Source: Tipula vernalis (lineage: Eukaryota > Arthropoda > Insecta > Diptera > Tipulidae). From it: a DNA stretch of 64,000 nucleotides. Position 1 is the first letter of the stretch. Each line of letters begins with the position of its first letter. Below are positions 9,751 through 21,914 of the stretch, one piece after another. Location: assembly GCA_958295665.1 (NCBI GenBank), contig OY282558.1:189895586-189959585 (forward strand), given 5' to 3'. A program made the position numbers and the translations under genes. The notes beneath the pieces are model-generated. The model searched no databases, was not told the DNA's origin, and worked only from the letters and a program-made list of their open reading frames with translations.

Positions 9751-11684
9751 GGGCATTACGCGACTCCCACACGCTTTCGTTTTTTTGTCAATTCTCATAC
9801 TGCGATTGGTACAGCAGACTGACTAAGGGGAAAATGATCCAATGCACCAGAGATTTTTTATTGTATAGTGTTTATTGAGTGTAAGTGAGGTGATGATTAC
9901 GTTGAGCGGCGTGAAAACGTTATAGTGGTGATTGGGTGAGCTCGGACGCTAATGTATGCAGTTGATATATTCTGGCGGAGAATAAATAAGTGAGCCGCTA
10001 CAAAGGAACATCGTTGAAGCACTTTTGTACGTCAGGACCTCTATAGTGGCCTTAAATTGAACCTTGTTTTAAATAAAATTCAGGGAAATGCACGGAGACA
10101 TGAAGAAAGACTCCAGTTATATGTGAGCAGAACTGAACTTTTCTAAAAAAATGTTCACATATCGGCAGAAAAATTTATTTTCGACACGATGTCTGTCGGT
10201 ACAACTGTTATCGCATCGCTCTCCTCTACGTAATTACTAATATAATATTATTGCTCTAAAAAAATACATTCTCAAGAAAAATTAAGTCAAATTGGAAAAG
10301 ATTAACATGAAATGAATAGGTTTAAGAATATACAGATTTGTGTTGTCATAATAATAAACGTTCCTTATCCGATATCACATTATAATATTCAACAATTTAT
10401 ATTTTAGGATCTTAAATAAAACAAAACTTTCAACTTTTTATACTTCTCCAAGTAACAAAAAAAAAAAAAAAAAAAGAAAGACTTAACTTTTTATGTCAAG
10501 AAAATTTATATTAGCATATTACTTTTACCTGTTATCTGCTTTCGAAAGATGCACGTGTCTTATCGAGCTTATACGGTACAATACAAAATTTAATGTTAGA
10601 TTAGATTATAAACTCTGCATATGGATTTTTATGCTCACTACTAAGCAAGCGAAGACGTTTTCTTAACAAAATGATGTCCATGTATTTTCATGATTCCTAC
10701 AAAAACCAATTTATAAATTATCTCTTTTAAAATAATAATCACTTAAGATTAAAAACGAAATAGAAAACTTTATATAGATTAATTAAAAACTTTTTTTACT
10801 TTTGTTTTTATATTTTTCCCATTTTCTTGTTACCAACAAAATACATAAATAAAGGAAAACCAGTTCAAATAAAACTCGTCTACCAAGAAAATGTATGACC
10901 AGAAGCACAACAAAATAACTAAGTTTTGTTTTTGTGAAAATAAATAAAATGAAAAGAAAACAAAAAGAAAAATCGTATTGGACCCTCAAACAAAAAAAAA
11001 ACAACAAACTGCTACTGTTCTATAGATGAAATTGGAATGGCGACTAAGAAGATTTTTATCTTTTTTTTATTTTTATAAAATTGTGTACTTATGCATTGCT
11101 TATTTTATTTACATAATTAAATTTTATTTTTCTTGGAAAATCTTTGGGAAAATAATAAAATCCCAGAATCAAAGCAGCATTATCGAATATTTAAGGTTAC
11201 ATTTGTAATTTATTGTCCTGGAGTCTGGATTCAAATCATAAACCAGGGATTTTTTTGTTTTTATGTTTCTTATTGGTTAATGCCTTTGAGTGTCTCAAAC
11301 CTATTGGCTAGGTTTCATACTTCCGTCATATTTTTGCTTTAAGGCTGATTATTTAATTGGTAATATGCTAAACATTCTTTTCAGCAGGTAAAAAAGCCCT
11401 TCAATTTAAAATAATCGTACAGGTGCTCTACTACTTTGCTACGGAGTAAGGAATGATATTTAATGTTAACTAATAAAATATTGGGAGGTTTCAAAATACA
11501 AAAACGGTTGAAAAAAAAGAAATAAAATTTTAGATTTTAGTTCGGTTCTTGATTTAGTATTATTTTATGATTGAAAGAGGTTTATATTGTTCCCCGGATG
11601 ATTTTTGGAAAATTCGCGGTAAATCACACAATATATGAGAGAAAATTATAAATAAAATAAATCTATGAAAATTTATGAATTATT
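9751..11684. other. AT-rich DNA, no gene recognised
   Basis: No coding similarity on either strand. There is a poly-A tract near 10456-10475. Open frames at 10783-11342 are hydrophobic by AT composition only (Phe, Leu, Ile, Tyr) and carry no recognisable motif. Confidence 0.4.
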
Positions 11685-12185
11685 AAGGGTGGGCCAATGG
11701 GTTGCTAATTGAGAGTGGTGAATAAAACCTAAATGTCAAACAAAAATTGTTTCATTATTGACATCCGTTATGCACAGTCATTAACTATTTTAGTCATGTA
11801 CAGATACAATGCGTTACAATTATCGAAGATAATTGTACGAATTGTATCGAAGATCGTGCGATTTGACATCCTTGGAATTTTTCTTTGGGTTAATCTCAAA
11901 AGTAAGGTTTATGCCAATAAGCCAGCACCAATTCAAGAACTAAAGGACGAGATAACGCAAATTGGTGGAACAGAGGAGCAATTATGCCTGGATATCATCC
12001 TAAATTTGGACAAACGGACTGATCTATGGGCCGCCGAAGCCGTGTTGTACATTTGACCGATATTATCTTCCAAACATAATTGTTATCGATCGATACACAT
12101 GATTCAATAAAGAAATCAAAACGATTCCAAAGGAATATTTTTTAATTTACTCTTCACATGACGAAAATATTATTGGCCCACCCTT
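11685..12185 (+). mobile_element. Short mariner-type element with terminal inverted repeats
   Basis: The 14-bp sequence AAGGGTGGGCCAAT at 11685-11698 is matched exactly in inverted form at 12172-12185, giving an element of about 500 bp. Inside, on the plus strand, is the C-terminus of a Tc1/mariner transposase (listed separately). A full mariner is about 1.3 kb, so this is an internally deleted derivative. The flanking bases are TT on the left and TA on the right with the 14-bp ends, so a clean TA duplication is not evident; shifting the boundary by one base gives TTA on the left and TTA on the right. Confidence 0.75.
11850..12086 (+). pseudogene. Mariner transposase C-terminal fragment
   Basis: The frame reads RFDILGIFLWVNLKSKVYANK, then PIQELKDEI. 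This is the mariner element P-L-D-x-F-L-W-G-x-L-K-x-x-V-Y followed by the ELK-x-x-I helix. The third catalytic Asp, normally in P-L-D-x-F-L-W, reads Gly here. A frameshift near 12035 moves the ending into the next frame, where HLTDIIFQT and then TAA (about 12050-12077) give the family's standard C-terminus. The N-terminal helix-turn-helix and the first two catalytic Asp residues are gone. It cannot be active. Confidence 0.75.
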
Positions 12186-14019
12186 TATATCAAAGTGATT
12201 AATTACTGCATATTTATCTTTATCAAATTCGATTACAATGGAAACTGACTTAATTAATGTAATAATTTTGATTTAGAAAAAGAACTGTGTTAATTTTATT
12301 TTATGATTAATGTAATATCAATATTAATGATTTTACCAAAAATTGTGGGTGGCATCATTATCAAAGAAATAAATTAATGTACAATACATAAATATATAAA
12401 ACATTTTTTTTTAAATTAGTATTGTTATAAAAATAAACAAAGATTTAATAGGCTTAAGGCTTGTACTAATTAATAAATAATTGGGTGCTTTCAAGAATTT
12501 AGCAATTGTGCTTTAAAGATCTAGTAGTGCCATCTTTTTCGACAGCGACGCCCCTTATAAAACGTGTTTTCGTTCAGTTCAATGCTCACCCCAGATAGTG
12601 CGTAAGGGATTTCCTATAAATCATTTTTTATAAATCTTAGTAGAATTAATTTGAATAATTGCTGGCACTCATATTACTACATAAAAACCAATGAATTACC
12701 TTTATAAAACATCATAAATTGTATCTTCACACCTTTTGCTTGATATTCCGAGTTAAATTGATTTTTAACTGTAATAGAAAAATATTTACCAATTCAAGTT
12801 AAAATATATTTATTAACACTTTGTAAACGACAATCACTTACATACTATTTCCAAATCTTGAAAAAATTTTGAAAAAATTTAATTAAGTATAATTTCAATT
12901 TAAATAAAGAAATTTAAATAAAAAAAATGTAATAATAATTAATAATAATTTTAATATAATAAATTAAATATTAAATCCATCCAACATTTCATTGTTCTTT
13001 TCTATAAGAGAAATTAAAAATTATGACGCTTAAGACCATCAAACGTGTCGATGCTACGTGCAGAATACGAAATAGTATTAGCTAAGACTCGAGTACTAAA
13101 ATAAAGTAAAAGTCTTTCACAACACCATTTATTTGTCTGTGACTGTGCGTCAGAATAGGCCTGTAAATATAGTATTGGATATCTGGGCACATTCCACCTA
13201 ATTTTCCCTATGTGAATTGCTCTCACAAATCCGTACTAGATTCTCGAAGTTATTTGATATTTTTTATTTATCATTCTGAAATTATATTGTTTGGTACTTT
13301 GTATTCGAAACGAAAGTAATTTTTCATGAATTCAGAAATTTTGTACACATAGTAAAAAATAAATCAAATTTATTTCATAGTCAAAATAAATTTTCAGATT
13401 TTACTTTCCGTTCCTGAAATAGTCCAGCCTAATTAAACAAAACTCAGGCTTTTAAAGGAAATAAATTGGTCAAAAAAAATTTTTTTCACGTAGTTTAAGA
13501 TTTCGATAAGTCCCGAGCTCAAACGAAGTTGGAAAGAGTAAAAATAAAAGAGTACTCGGTTATTTTGTTTGGGCAAAATATTAAATGACAAGGTTGTTCT
13601 ACAGGAAGTTTCCTATATGTAGGCGAATATATACGTATGTGTGTAGTTGAAGAAGTTTGAGTAACAAAGAATGGTCAATTTTGAAACAAAAAATCGATTT
13701 TCAGCAAATAACTCACTTATTTTGAATTAATTTTTAATTTATCATTATTAATAAATATTATTAATAATTTATATTAATAAATTAAAAATATTGAAACCTT
13801 TCTATCTATGGGGTGCTGAATTATTGTTCGTAAATATTAATAGACTTGTACGTGTTAAACCAAAGCCTTCTATATTATACTATAGAGTCATAATCTAGGA
13901 CTCGGATTCTCGAGTATCGAAAATTTTTAACTACCCGAATATCCGGGTACTTGCTTCGGGTACCGAAAAATGCATAAGCACCCTGCAAACTTTCCCTCTA
14001 CGCCTTAGGCGACACATAT
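12186..14019. other. AT-rich DNA, no gene recognised
   Basis: Nothing coding is supportable. The minus-strand frame at 13014-13226 has no recognised motif. The sequence is very AT-rich with TAAT/ATTA runs. Confidence 0.4.
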
Positions 14020-14345
14020 CAAATCGTCCAACAAGTCCAAGGATTTGAAATCAAACGATCTCGGTTGTAAACTAACCTCGCTAGAGATAATGACTCCACG
14101 GAACTTCTCGTGCAATAAAGCCATTGATGCATTGGCTGTGCGAAATGTGGCACCATCTTGTTGAAACCACATATCGTCCACTTAATGAAACCACGTATTG
14201 TAAACAACGTTTTCGGCTGAACGGCATTAGGAACATTCACTGATGATTTTACGTATCAGCATTTTACTAGTAGCGGCTCAGTATCTTGGAATTTGTAAAC
14301 GATATTCAAAATTGTACGCTCAATTGGTCGAATACTAAAACCAAG
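14020..14345 (-). pseudogene. Mariner-like transposase remnant
   Basis: On the minus strand, the segment at 14150-14180 encodes DDMWFQQDGA, the signature around the second catalytic Asp of mariner-type transposases (W-F-Q-Q-D-G-A). It is followed in frame by TANASMALLHEKFRG, and then a frameshifted remainder that ends near LDLLDD. Upstream, 14280-14345 encodes IRPIERTILNIVYKFQDT, resembling the N-terminal helix-turn-helix of the same protein. The middle is missing, leaving a few hundred base pairs of a gene that would normally exceed 1 kb. No inverted repeats were found at the ends. It is not an evident copy of the element at 11685-12185, since the parts retained do not overlap. Confidence 0.65.
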
Positions 14346-14349
14346 AAAG

Positions 14350-15405
14350 TCGTCTATGTGCTAAATTAAAATTAAAAATTCAAATTTAAAAATTATAACT
14401 TATAATTTATAAATAACTTATAACATATAACCTATAACTTATAACTTATTAAAAATTAAAAGTAAAAAATTAAAAATTAAAAATTAAAAATTAAAAATTA
14501 AAAATTAAAAATTAAAAATTGGAAATTAAAAATTATAACTTATAACTTATAACATATACATGTTATAAGTTATAAGTTACAACTTATAGCTTATACTTAC
14601 AACTTATAACTTATAACTTACAAATTAAAACTTATAACTAAAAAATTAAATGTTAAACCTTGAAACTTAAAAAAAAATAAAAAATTAAAAACTAAAACTT
14701 ACAACTTTCAACTTAAAAATTAAAATCAAAAAATTAAAAATTAAAAATTAAATAATAGTAAAGTAAAGTATAGTAAACTTATAATTAAAAAATTAAAAAT
14801 TCAAAATTCAAATTTAAAAATTAAAAATTAAAAATTGAAACCTATAACTTATAACTTAAAAATTAAAAATTACAAATTAGAAATTAAAAACTAAAAATTA
14901 AATATTAAAAAATTAAAAATAATAACTTATAATTTATAACTTTAAAATTAAAGATACAAATTATAAATCGGAAAATTAAAAATTATAAATTAAAAATTAA
15001 AAAAATTAAAACTTATAACTTAAAACATAGAAATTAAAAACTAAAACTTACAAGTTGCAACTTAAAAATCTAAAATTAAAAATTAAAAATGAAAAATTTT
15101 AAAAATTAAAAATTAAAAATTTAAATTAAAAATTAAAACTTAAAACTTTTAACTTAAAACTTAAAACTTAAAATTTAAAAATTCAAAATTAAAAATTAAA
15201 AATTAAAAATTAAATATTGGAAATTAAAAATTATAAATTAAATTATAAAAAATTAAAAGTAATTACTTATAACATAAACATTTATATATTTATATCTTAA
15301 AAATTCAAATTCAAAAATCAAAAATTAAAAATTAAAACCTAAAACTAATAACTTAGACCTTAAAAATTAAAAATTAAAAATTAAAAATTAAAAATCAAAA
15401 ATTAA
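14350..15405. repeat. Degenerate 7-bp AT satellite with longer module
   Basis: Mixed, diverged runs of TTAAAAA and AACTTAT heptamers. Inside is a longer module recognisable by ACCTTGAAACT (about 14655), AAAGTATAGTAAACTTAT (about 14764) and TTTATATATTTATATCTTAAAAATTC (about 15282). The same module recurs near 17700-17990 and 19150-19870, so this stretch is an older relative of the main satellite to the right of the island. Confidence 0.85.
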
Positions 15406-15426
15406 ACGCATGCGTGAACCGCCACA
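15406..15426 (+). repeat. 21-bp direct repeat, left copy
   Basis: Begins ACGCATGCGTGAACC and is identical over 21 bp to 16826-16846. It marks the abrupt change from satellite to the GC-richer island. Confidence 0.9.
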
Positions 15427-16825
15427 GGACTCCTCCACGAGTGAATTTCCCCCTCTGTAATGTTGTGCGTATGTGATGTTTGCGTGTGTGTGTAAGGTGC
15501 TTGCGTGTGTGTGCTAGTGTGTGATGCTCGTGCGTTTGCCAGTGTGTGTTCGTACGTGTGTGTGTGCAAGTGTGTGATGCTTGTGCGTATGCGAGTGTGA
15601 TGCTCGTGCGTATGCGAGTGTGTGTGGGATGCTTGCTTGTGTGTGTCGACCGACTTGCAAAATAGTGACTTGCGAGATTACGTCTGACATTTTCGTGTCA
15701 CGGTTTTGTCAGTCGGCCCTAGTTGTCATTAGCTGGCCCCAAAACATGCGCCGGACCAGAATGGTATGTTCTGAAGTCCGACGTAACCTGTTCTGGGACC
15801 AGTTTCGGTCCTGTCAGTGTGTCTGTCTGAGAGTGAGGATTGGGGTGTGGTCGAGTATGGCTGGGCGTCGTTTTGCCATACGACGTTGGAGCGAGCCATT
15901 CAAATGAAACACAAAACAGATTTATTGATCGAAAAAAAAGAGAAAAAAAAAATGCTGGTAACAAAATTTACAAAAAAGAAAAAAAAAATGAGTTGATAGT
16001 GATGTGATGTTGTTCAGGTGCTGATGGTGTCCTTGCTGTTGCTGTGTCGTTGGTGGGTGTCGTTGGTGGCGATGATGATGACGGCGATGACGACGACGAT
16101 GGCGAATGTCTGCTGGTGTGGTGATGGCGGTGATGGTATTGATCGTGATGGTGGCGTTGATGATGATGTTGTTGTTGCTGCTGATGCCATTTTTGTTGTC
16201 GCTGTTGTTGTAGCTGCTGTTGACGATGATATCGGTGATGGTGTTGATGATCATGTTACCGTTCGTGCGCATGTATGTTTGCAATTATAAATCTGACTCC
16301 GTTATTAGGTACTTGTTATAATATGCGCAGTTGAGCTTGACACTGAATATACATAACTGAATAGATAACTGTATATTGTATTGTGATTGGTTATGTGACC
16401 TCATGTGATCGAATATGTATGTGTATGACTCCGCGAATGTATGTAAATGGCAAAAATTTTTCATTTTTTAATTATCGTATGAGTACCACGTTTCACAAAA
16501 TAAAAAAAAAATTAGAATTTGGTAAAAATGTACTCACCGCTGGCCGGTGCGTTAACTCGCACTCACCCACCTCTTTTGTAACATGTTTTGTTTATTAATT
16601 TATTTTACTACCACCATCTTATGTGTTTTGTTTTTTAGTAAATTTATTTATTAGACGAGCGCGCGTGCGCTCATCACAATATCCGAGACGAGACTGTTTT
16701 GCTCTGTGTTGTCTTTTTGTTATTTCGTTTATCTGTTTGTGTCTTGAGTTGTTGCGCGGTTGGTATACCTGAATGCCGGTGACAGAAAGGGCGCGTTGTT
16801 TTTTTGTGTGACAGCGAACGCATGT
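15427..16825. other. GC-richer island inside satellite; origin unknown
   Basis: About 1.4 kb of non-satellite sequence sits between two 21-bp direct repeats and is flanked on both sides by 7-bp AT satellites. It starts with a GT-rich minisatellite (about 15475-15640, with units like GTGTGATGCTCGTGCGTATGCGA). It then has a patch with two related GGACCAG-type motifs (15753, 15798) and a GAT/GTT trinucleotide-rich stretch (16015-16255), whose translations (Asp/Val-rich forward, Asn/His/Thr-rich reverse) look like repeat artefacts. It ends in a moderately GC-rich tail. No transposase, RT or known domain is visible. It may be a non-autonomous mobile element or an island trapped by satellite expansion. 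Confidence 0.5.
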
Positions 16826-16846
16826 ACGCATGCGTGAACCGCCACA
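16826..16846 (+). repeat. 21-bp direct repeat, right copy
   Basis: Exact partner of 15406-15426. It is immediately followed by the AACTTAT satellite. Confidence 0.9.
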
Positions 16847-16854
16847 ATATAAAT

Positions 16855-17570
16855 ACTTATAAGTAATATCTTATAAATTATAATTTATAACTTTTAACTT
16901 ATAACTTATAACTTATAACTTATAACTGATAACTGATAACTTATAACTTATAACTTATAACCTATAACTTATAACTTATAACTTATAACTTATAACTTAT
17001 AACTTATAACTTATAACTTATAACTTATAACTTATAACTTATAACTTATATCTTATAACTTATAACTTATAACTTATAACTTATAACTTATAACTTATAA
17101 CTTATAACTTATAACTTATAACTTATAACTTATAACTTATAACTTATAACTTATAACTTATAACTTATAACTTATAACTTATAACTTATAACTTATAACT
17201 TATAACTTATAACTTATAACTTATAACTTATAACTTATAACTTATAACTTATAACTTATAACTTATAACTTATAACTTATAACTTATAACTTATAACTTA
17301 TAACTTATAACTTATAACTTATAACTTATAACTTATAACTTATAACTTATTACTTATAACTTATAACTTATAACTTATAACTTATAACTTATAACTTATA
17401 ACTTATTACTTATAACTTATAACTTATAACTTATAACTTATAACTTATAACTTATAACTTATAACTTATAACTTATAAAACTTATAACTTATAACTTATA
17501 ACTTATAACTTATGTTATAACTTATAAATAATAACTTATAACTTATAAATAACTTATAACCTGTAACTTG
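16855..17570. repeat. (AACTTAT)n heptanucleotide satellite
   Basis: About 100 tandem copies of the 7-bp unit AACTTAT, nearly uniform from about 16940 to 17500. There are rare variants (for example TATTACT at 17350 and 17406) and short disruptions near 17480-17560, where it passes into the TTAAAAA satellite. No coding content. Confidence 0.97.
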
Positions 17571-17574
17571 TAAT

Positions 17575-20500
17575 TTAAAAATTAAAAATTAAAAATTAAA
17601 AATTAAAAATTAAAAATTAAAAATTAAAAATTAAAAATTAAAAATTAAAAATTAAAAATTAAAAATTAAAAATTAAAAATAAAAATTAAAACTTATACAT
17701 ACCTTGAAACTAAAAAAAAAATAAAAAATAAAAAATTAAAAATCAAAAAATTAAAAAACAAAAATTAGAAATTAAAAATTAATTTAGAAAAGTACATATA
17801 GTAAACTTATAACTTATAACTTAAAAATTAAAAATAATTATTAAAAATTATAAATTTAAAATTAAAAATTAAATTATAAAAAATTAAAAGTAATTACTTA
17901 TAAAATAAAAATGTATATATTTATATCTTAAAAATTCAAATTAAAAAATCAAAAATTAACAATTAAAAACTAAAACTTATAACTTATAACTTAAATTAAA
18001 AATTAAAAATTAAAAATTAAAAATTAAAAATTAAAAATTAAAAATTAAAAATTAAAAATTAAAAATTAAAAATTAAAAATTAAAAATTAAAAATTAAAAA
18101 TTAAAAATTAAAAATTAAAAATTAAAAATTAAAAATTAAAAATTAAAAATTAAAAATTAAAAATTAAAAATTAAAAATTAAAAATTAAAAATTAAAAATT
18201 AAAAATTAAAAATTAAAAATTAAAAATTAAAAATTAAAAATTAAAAATTAAAAATTAAAAATTAAAAATTAAAAATTAAAAATTAAAAATTAAAAATTAA
18301 AAATTAAAAATTAAAAATTAAAAATTAAAAATTAAAAATTAAAAATTAAAAATTAAAAATTAAAAATTAAAAATTAAAAATTAAAAATTAAAAATTAAAA
18401 ATTAAAAATTAAAAATTAAAAATTAAAAATTAAAAATTAAAAATTAAAAATTAAAAATTAAAAATTAAAAATTAAAAATTAAAAATTAAAAATATTAAAA
18501 ATTAAAAATTAAAAATTAAAAATTAAAAATTAAAAATTAAAAATTAAAAATTAAAAATTAAAAATTAAAAATTAAAAATTAAAAATTAAAAATTAAAAAT
18601 TAAAAATTAAAAATTAAAAATTAAAATTAAAAATTAAAAATTAAAAATTAAAAATTAAAAATTAAAAATTAAAAATTAAAAATTAAAAGTTAAAAATTAA
18701 AAATTAAAAATTAAAAATTAAAAATTAAAAATTAAAAATTAAAAATTAAAAATTAAAAATTAAAAATTAAAAATTAAAAATTAAAAATTAAAAATTAAAA
18801 ATTAAAAATTAAAAATTAAAAATTAAAAATTAAAAATTAAAAATTAAAAATTAAAAATTAAAAATTAAAAATTAAAAATTAAAAATTAAAAATTAAAAAT
18901 TAAAAATTAAAAATTAAAAATTAAAAATTAAAAATTAAAAATTAAAAATTAAAAATTAAAAATTAAAAATTAAAAATTAAAAATCAAAAATTAAAAATTA
19001 AAAATTAAATATTAAAAATTAAAAATTAAAAATTAAAAATTAAAAATTAAAAATTATAAATTATAAATTAAAAATAAAAATTAAAAATTAAAACTTATAA
19101 CTTTAAAATTAAAACTTTTAACTAATAACTTAAAAATTAAAAATTAAAACTTATACCTTGAAACTAAAAAAAAAAATAAAAAATAAAAAATAAAAAATTA
19201 AAAATCAAAAAATTAAAAAACAAAAATTAGAAATTAAAAATAAAAAATTAATTTATGGTAAAGTATAGTAAACTTATAATTTATAACTTAAAAATTAGAA
19301 ATTAAAAATTCAAATTTAAAAATTAAAAATCTAAAATTTAAAATTAAAACCTATAAATTATAACTTAAAAATTAAAAATTAAATAATAAAAAATTAAAAA
19401 TAATAACTTATAATTTATAACTTAAAAATTAAAGATAAAAATTATAAATTGGAAAATTAAAAATATTAAATTAAAAATTAAAAATTAAAAATTAAAAATT
19501 AAAAAATTAAAATTTATAACTCAAAACTTCGAAATTAAAAACTATAACTTACAGCTTGCAACTTAAAAATTAAAAATTGAAAAAAATAAAAATTAAAAAT
19601 TAAGAATTAAAAATAAAAAATTAAAATTTAAAATTAAAAATTAATAATTAAAAATTAAAACTTTACAAATTAAAACTTGGAAATTAAAAATTAAATTATA
19701 AAAAATTAAAAATAATTATTAAAAATTATAAATTTAAAATTAAAAATTAAATTATAAAAAATTAAAAGTAATTACTTATAAAATAAAAATGTATATATTT
19801 ATATCTTAAAAATTCAAATTAAAAAATCAAAAATTAACAATTAAAAACTAAAACTTATAACTTATAACTTATAACTAAAATTAAAAATTAAAAATTAAAA
19901 ATTAAAAATTAAAAATTAAAAATTAAAAATTAAAAATTAAAAATTAAAAATTAAAAATTAAAAATTAAAAATTAAAAATTAAAAATTAAAAATTAAAAAT
20001 TAAAAATTAAAAATTAAAAATTAAAAATTAAAAATTAAAAATTAAAAATTAAAAATTAAAAATTAAAAATTAAAAATTAAAAATTAAAAATTAAAAATTA
20101 AAAATTAAAAATTAAAAATTAAAAATTAAAAATTAAAAATTAAAAATTAAAAATTAAAAATTAAAAATTAAAAATTAAAAATTAAAAATTAAAAATTAAA
20201 AATTAAAAATTAAAAATTAAAAATTAAAAATTAAAAATTAAAAATTAAAAATTACAAATTACAAATTACAAATTACAAATTACAAATTACAAATTAAAAA
20301 TTAAAAATTAAAAATTAAAAATTAAAAATTAAAAATAATTAAAAATTAAAAATTAAAAATTAAAAATTAAAAATTAAAAATTAAAAATTAAAAATTAAAA
20401 ATTAAAAATTAAAAATTAAAAATTAAAAATTAAAAATTAAAAATTAAAAATTAAAAATTAAAAATTAAAAATTAAAAATTAAAAATTAAAAATTAAAAAT

Positions 20501-20860
20501 TAAAAATTAAAAATTAAAAATTAAAAATTAAAAATTTAAAATTTAAAATTAAAAATTAAAAATTAAAAATTAAAAATTAAAAATTAAAAATTAAAAATTA
20601 AAAATTAAATTTAAAAATTAAAAATTAAAAATTATAAATTAAAAATTATAAATTAAAAATTAGAAATTAGAAATTAGAAATTAAAAATTAAATATTAAAA
20701 AATAAAAAATAAAATAATAAAAAATTAGAAATAACAACTTATAACTTATAAATTAAAAATTAAAAATTGGAAAATTGGATAATTAAAAATGTAAACTCAA
20801 AAATTAAAAACGTAATAATTAAAAATTAAATATTAAAATAAAAATAATAAAAATTCTTGA
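17575..20860. repeat. (TTAAAAA)n heptanucleotide satellite with interspersed module
   Basis: Long runs of the 7-bp unit TTAAAAA at 17575-17690, 17995-19060 and 19880-20640. They are separated by two copies of a less regular module (17690-17990 and 19140-19870). The two modules share long identical stretches, including the segment from ACTTATAAAATAAAAATGTATATATT through ATCTTAAAAATTC. The TTAAAAA unit differs from TTATAAC (a rotation of AACTTAT) at only two of seven positions, so the two satellites may be related. Confidence 0.97.
20252..20290. repeat. Short (AAATTAC)n block
   Basis: About six tandem copies of AAATTAC interrupt the TTAAAAA array. This is a one-base variant of the array unit that has itself been amplified. 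From general knowledge, the same heptamer is satellite III of Drosophila virilis. Confidence 0.9.
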
Positions 20861-21914
20861 AAGCTTCATTAAATTTATAAAAGCGGATCCTGACCTAAAG
20901 GATTGAATTTGTTCAGTAGAGTTTATTGAATTCAGATATTGGAGTCAAATCAATTGGAGAAAATGTACAACTCACAGATTTAATTTTTCACATCCCTCTA
21001 CAAATAATTCCTCTCATTTGTTTTTTATAATTTTTTTTTTTTTTTTCATTTTTACATTTAACTTAATATTGATTATATTTATTAATGTTTATTATTTAAA
21101 AAATCTATTCGGCATAAACAAACAAAAATTGACGTTTTAATCTCAAAACCTATGTACTATCCTATAGTACGAAGGTTTTCAAAAGATCGTGTTTCAAAAT
21201 ATACTTCAGTAAACTTCACACATTCTAAGCGGCTTGCATAATCCACTCCGTTGTAGTTTTTTCGGTATTCACGTTTCGGTATTCGGTATACTTCTTCACA
21301 GCAATTTTTACACATTTATTGTAAAATCCATCCACATTATTTCACATTCTAAGGTTCACTCGGTCGGTGTCGTTTGTATATATCTATCGTTAATTTCGAG
21401 TGCCGTGAACGCATAATTAACAAAGTATTGGGAAAAACATTACATTACGAGAGCTCGAAATTTTTTTACATTCCCGTGTTTTGGCGCATTTAGAAAAAAA
21501 ATAAAAAATAAAAAAAATAGAAACTCATATAATGAATACAAAATCGGCCAAAAGGCGTCTCGGTATTACGATTTGGAGCTTCTGTATATTTAAAAAAAAT
21601 AAAATTTAATGATATACATACATCGGAAATATCTTAATTATCCTTAATTCTCTTATTAGTCCAAATTATTCGAGTTTCTAAAAGCTTGAGGGTGATTTAA
21701 TTACAGGTACATTGTGATTTTCGGCATTTTTCGAGATTATTCAAGATTTACGATATCATTCGAATTTTTTTTTGTGGATTGAATTAAACGCAGAATTGAG
21801 TTAGATGAAATTCTTGAAATCCGAAATTTTTGTATTAAATAATATAGAATTGATTAAAAAAGATCAATATCTGTTATTTTTAGAGATTATCGAGATTATT
21901 CTATAATTCTAACG
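20861..21914. other. AT-rich unique DNA, no gene recognised
   Basis: The satellite ends near 20860. The following kilobase has no recognisable coding sequence; the frame at 21234-21416 has no motif. Confidence 0.4.

Noticed and set aside
10783..11342. Hydrophobic open frames resembling membrane proteins
   Set aside because: Composition is purely AT-driven (Phe, Leu, Ile, Tyr); frames are short, overlapping on both strands and lack motifs.
12556..12579. TATAAAA followed by an initiator-like TCAGTT
   Set aside because: The spacing of about 20 nt from TATA to the initiator A is too short for a normal core promoter, and no gene follows.
15922..16290. Overlapping open frames rich in Asn/His/Thr (minus) and Asp/Val (plus)
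   Set aside because: Both derive from GAT/GTT-type trinucleotide-rich DNA; no domain or start context supports a gene.
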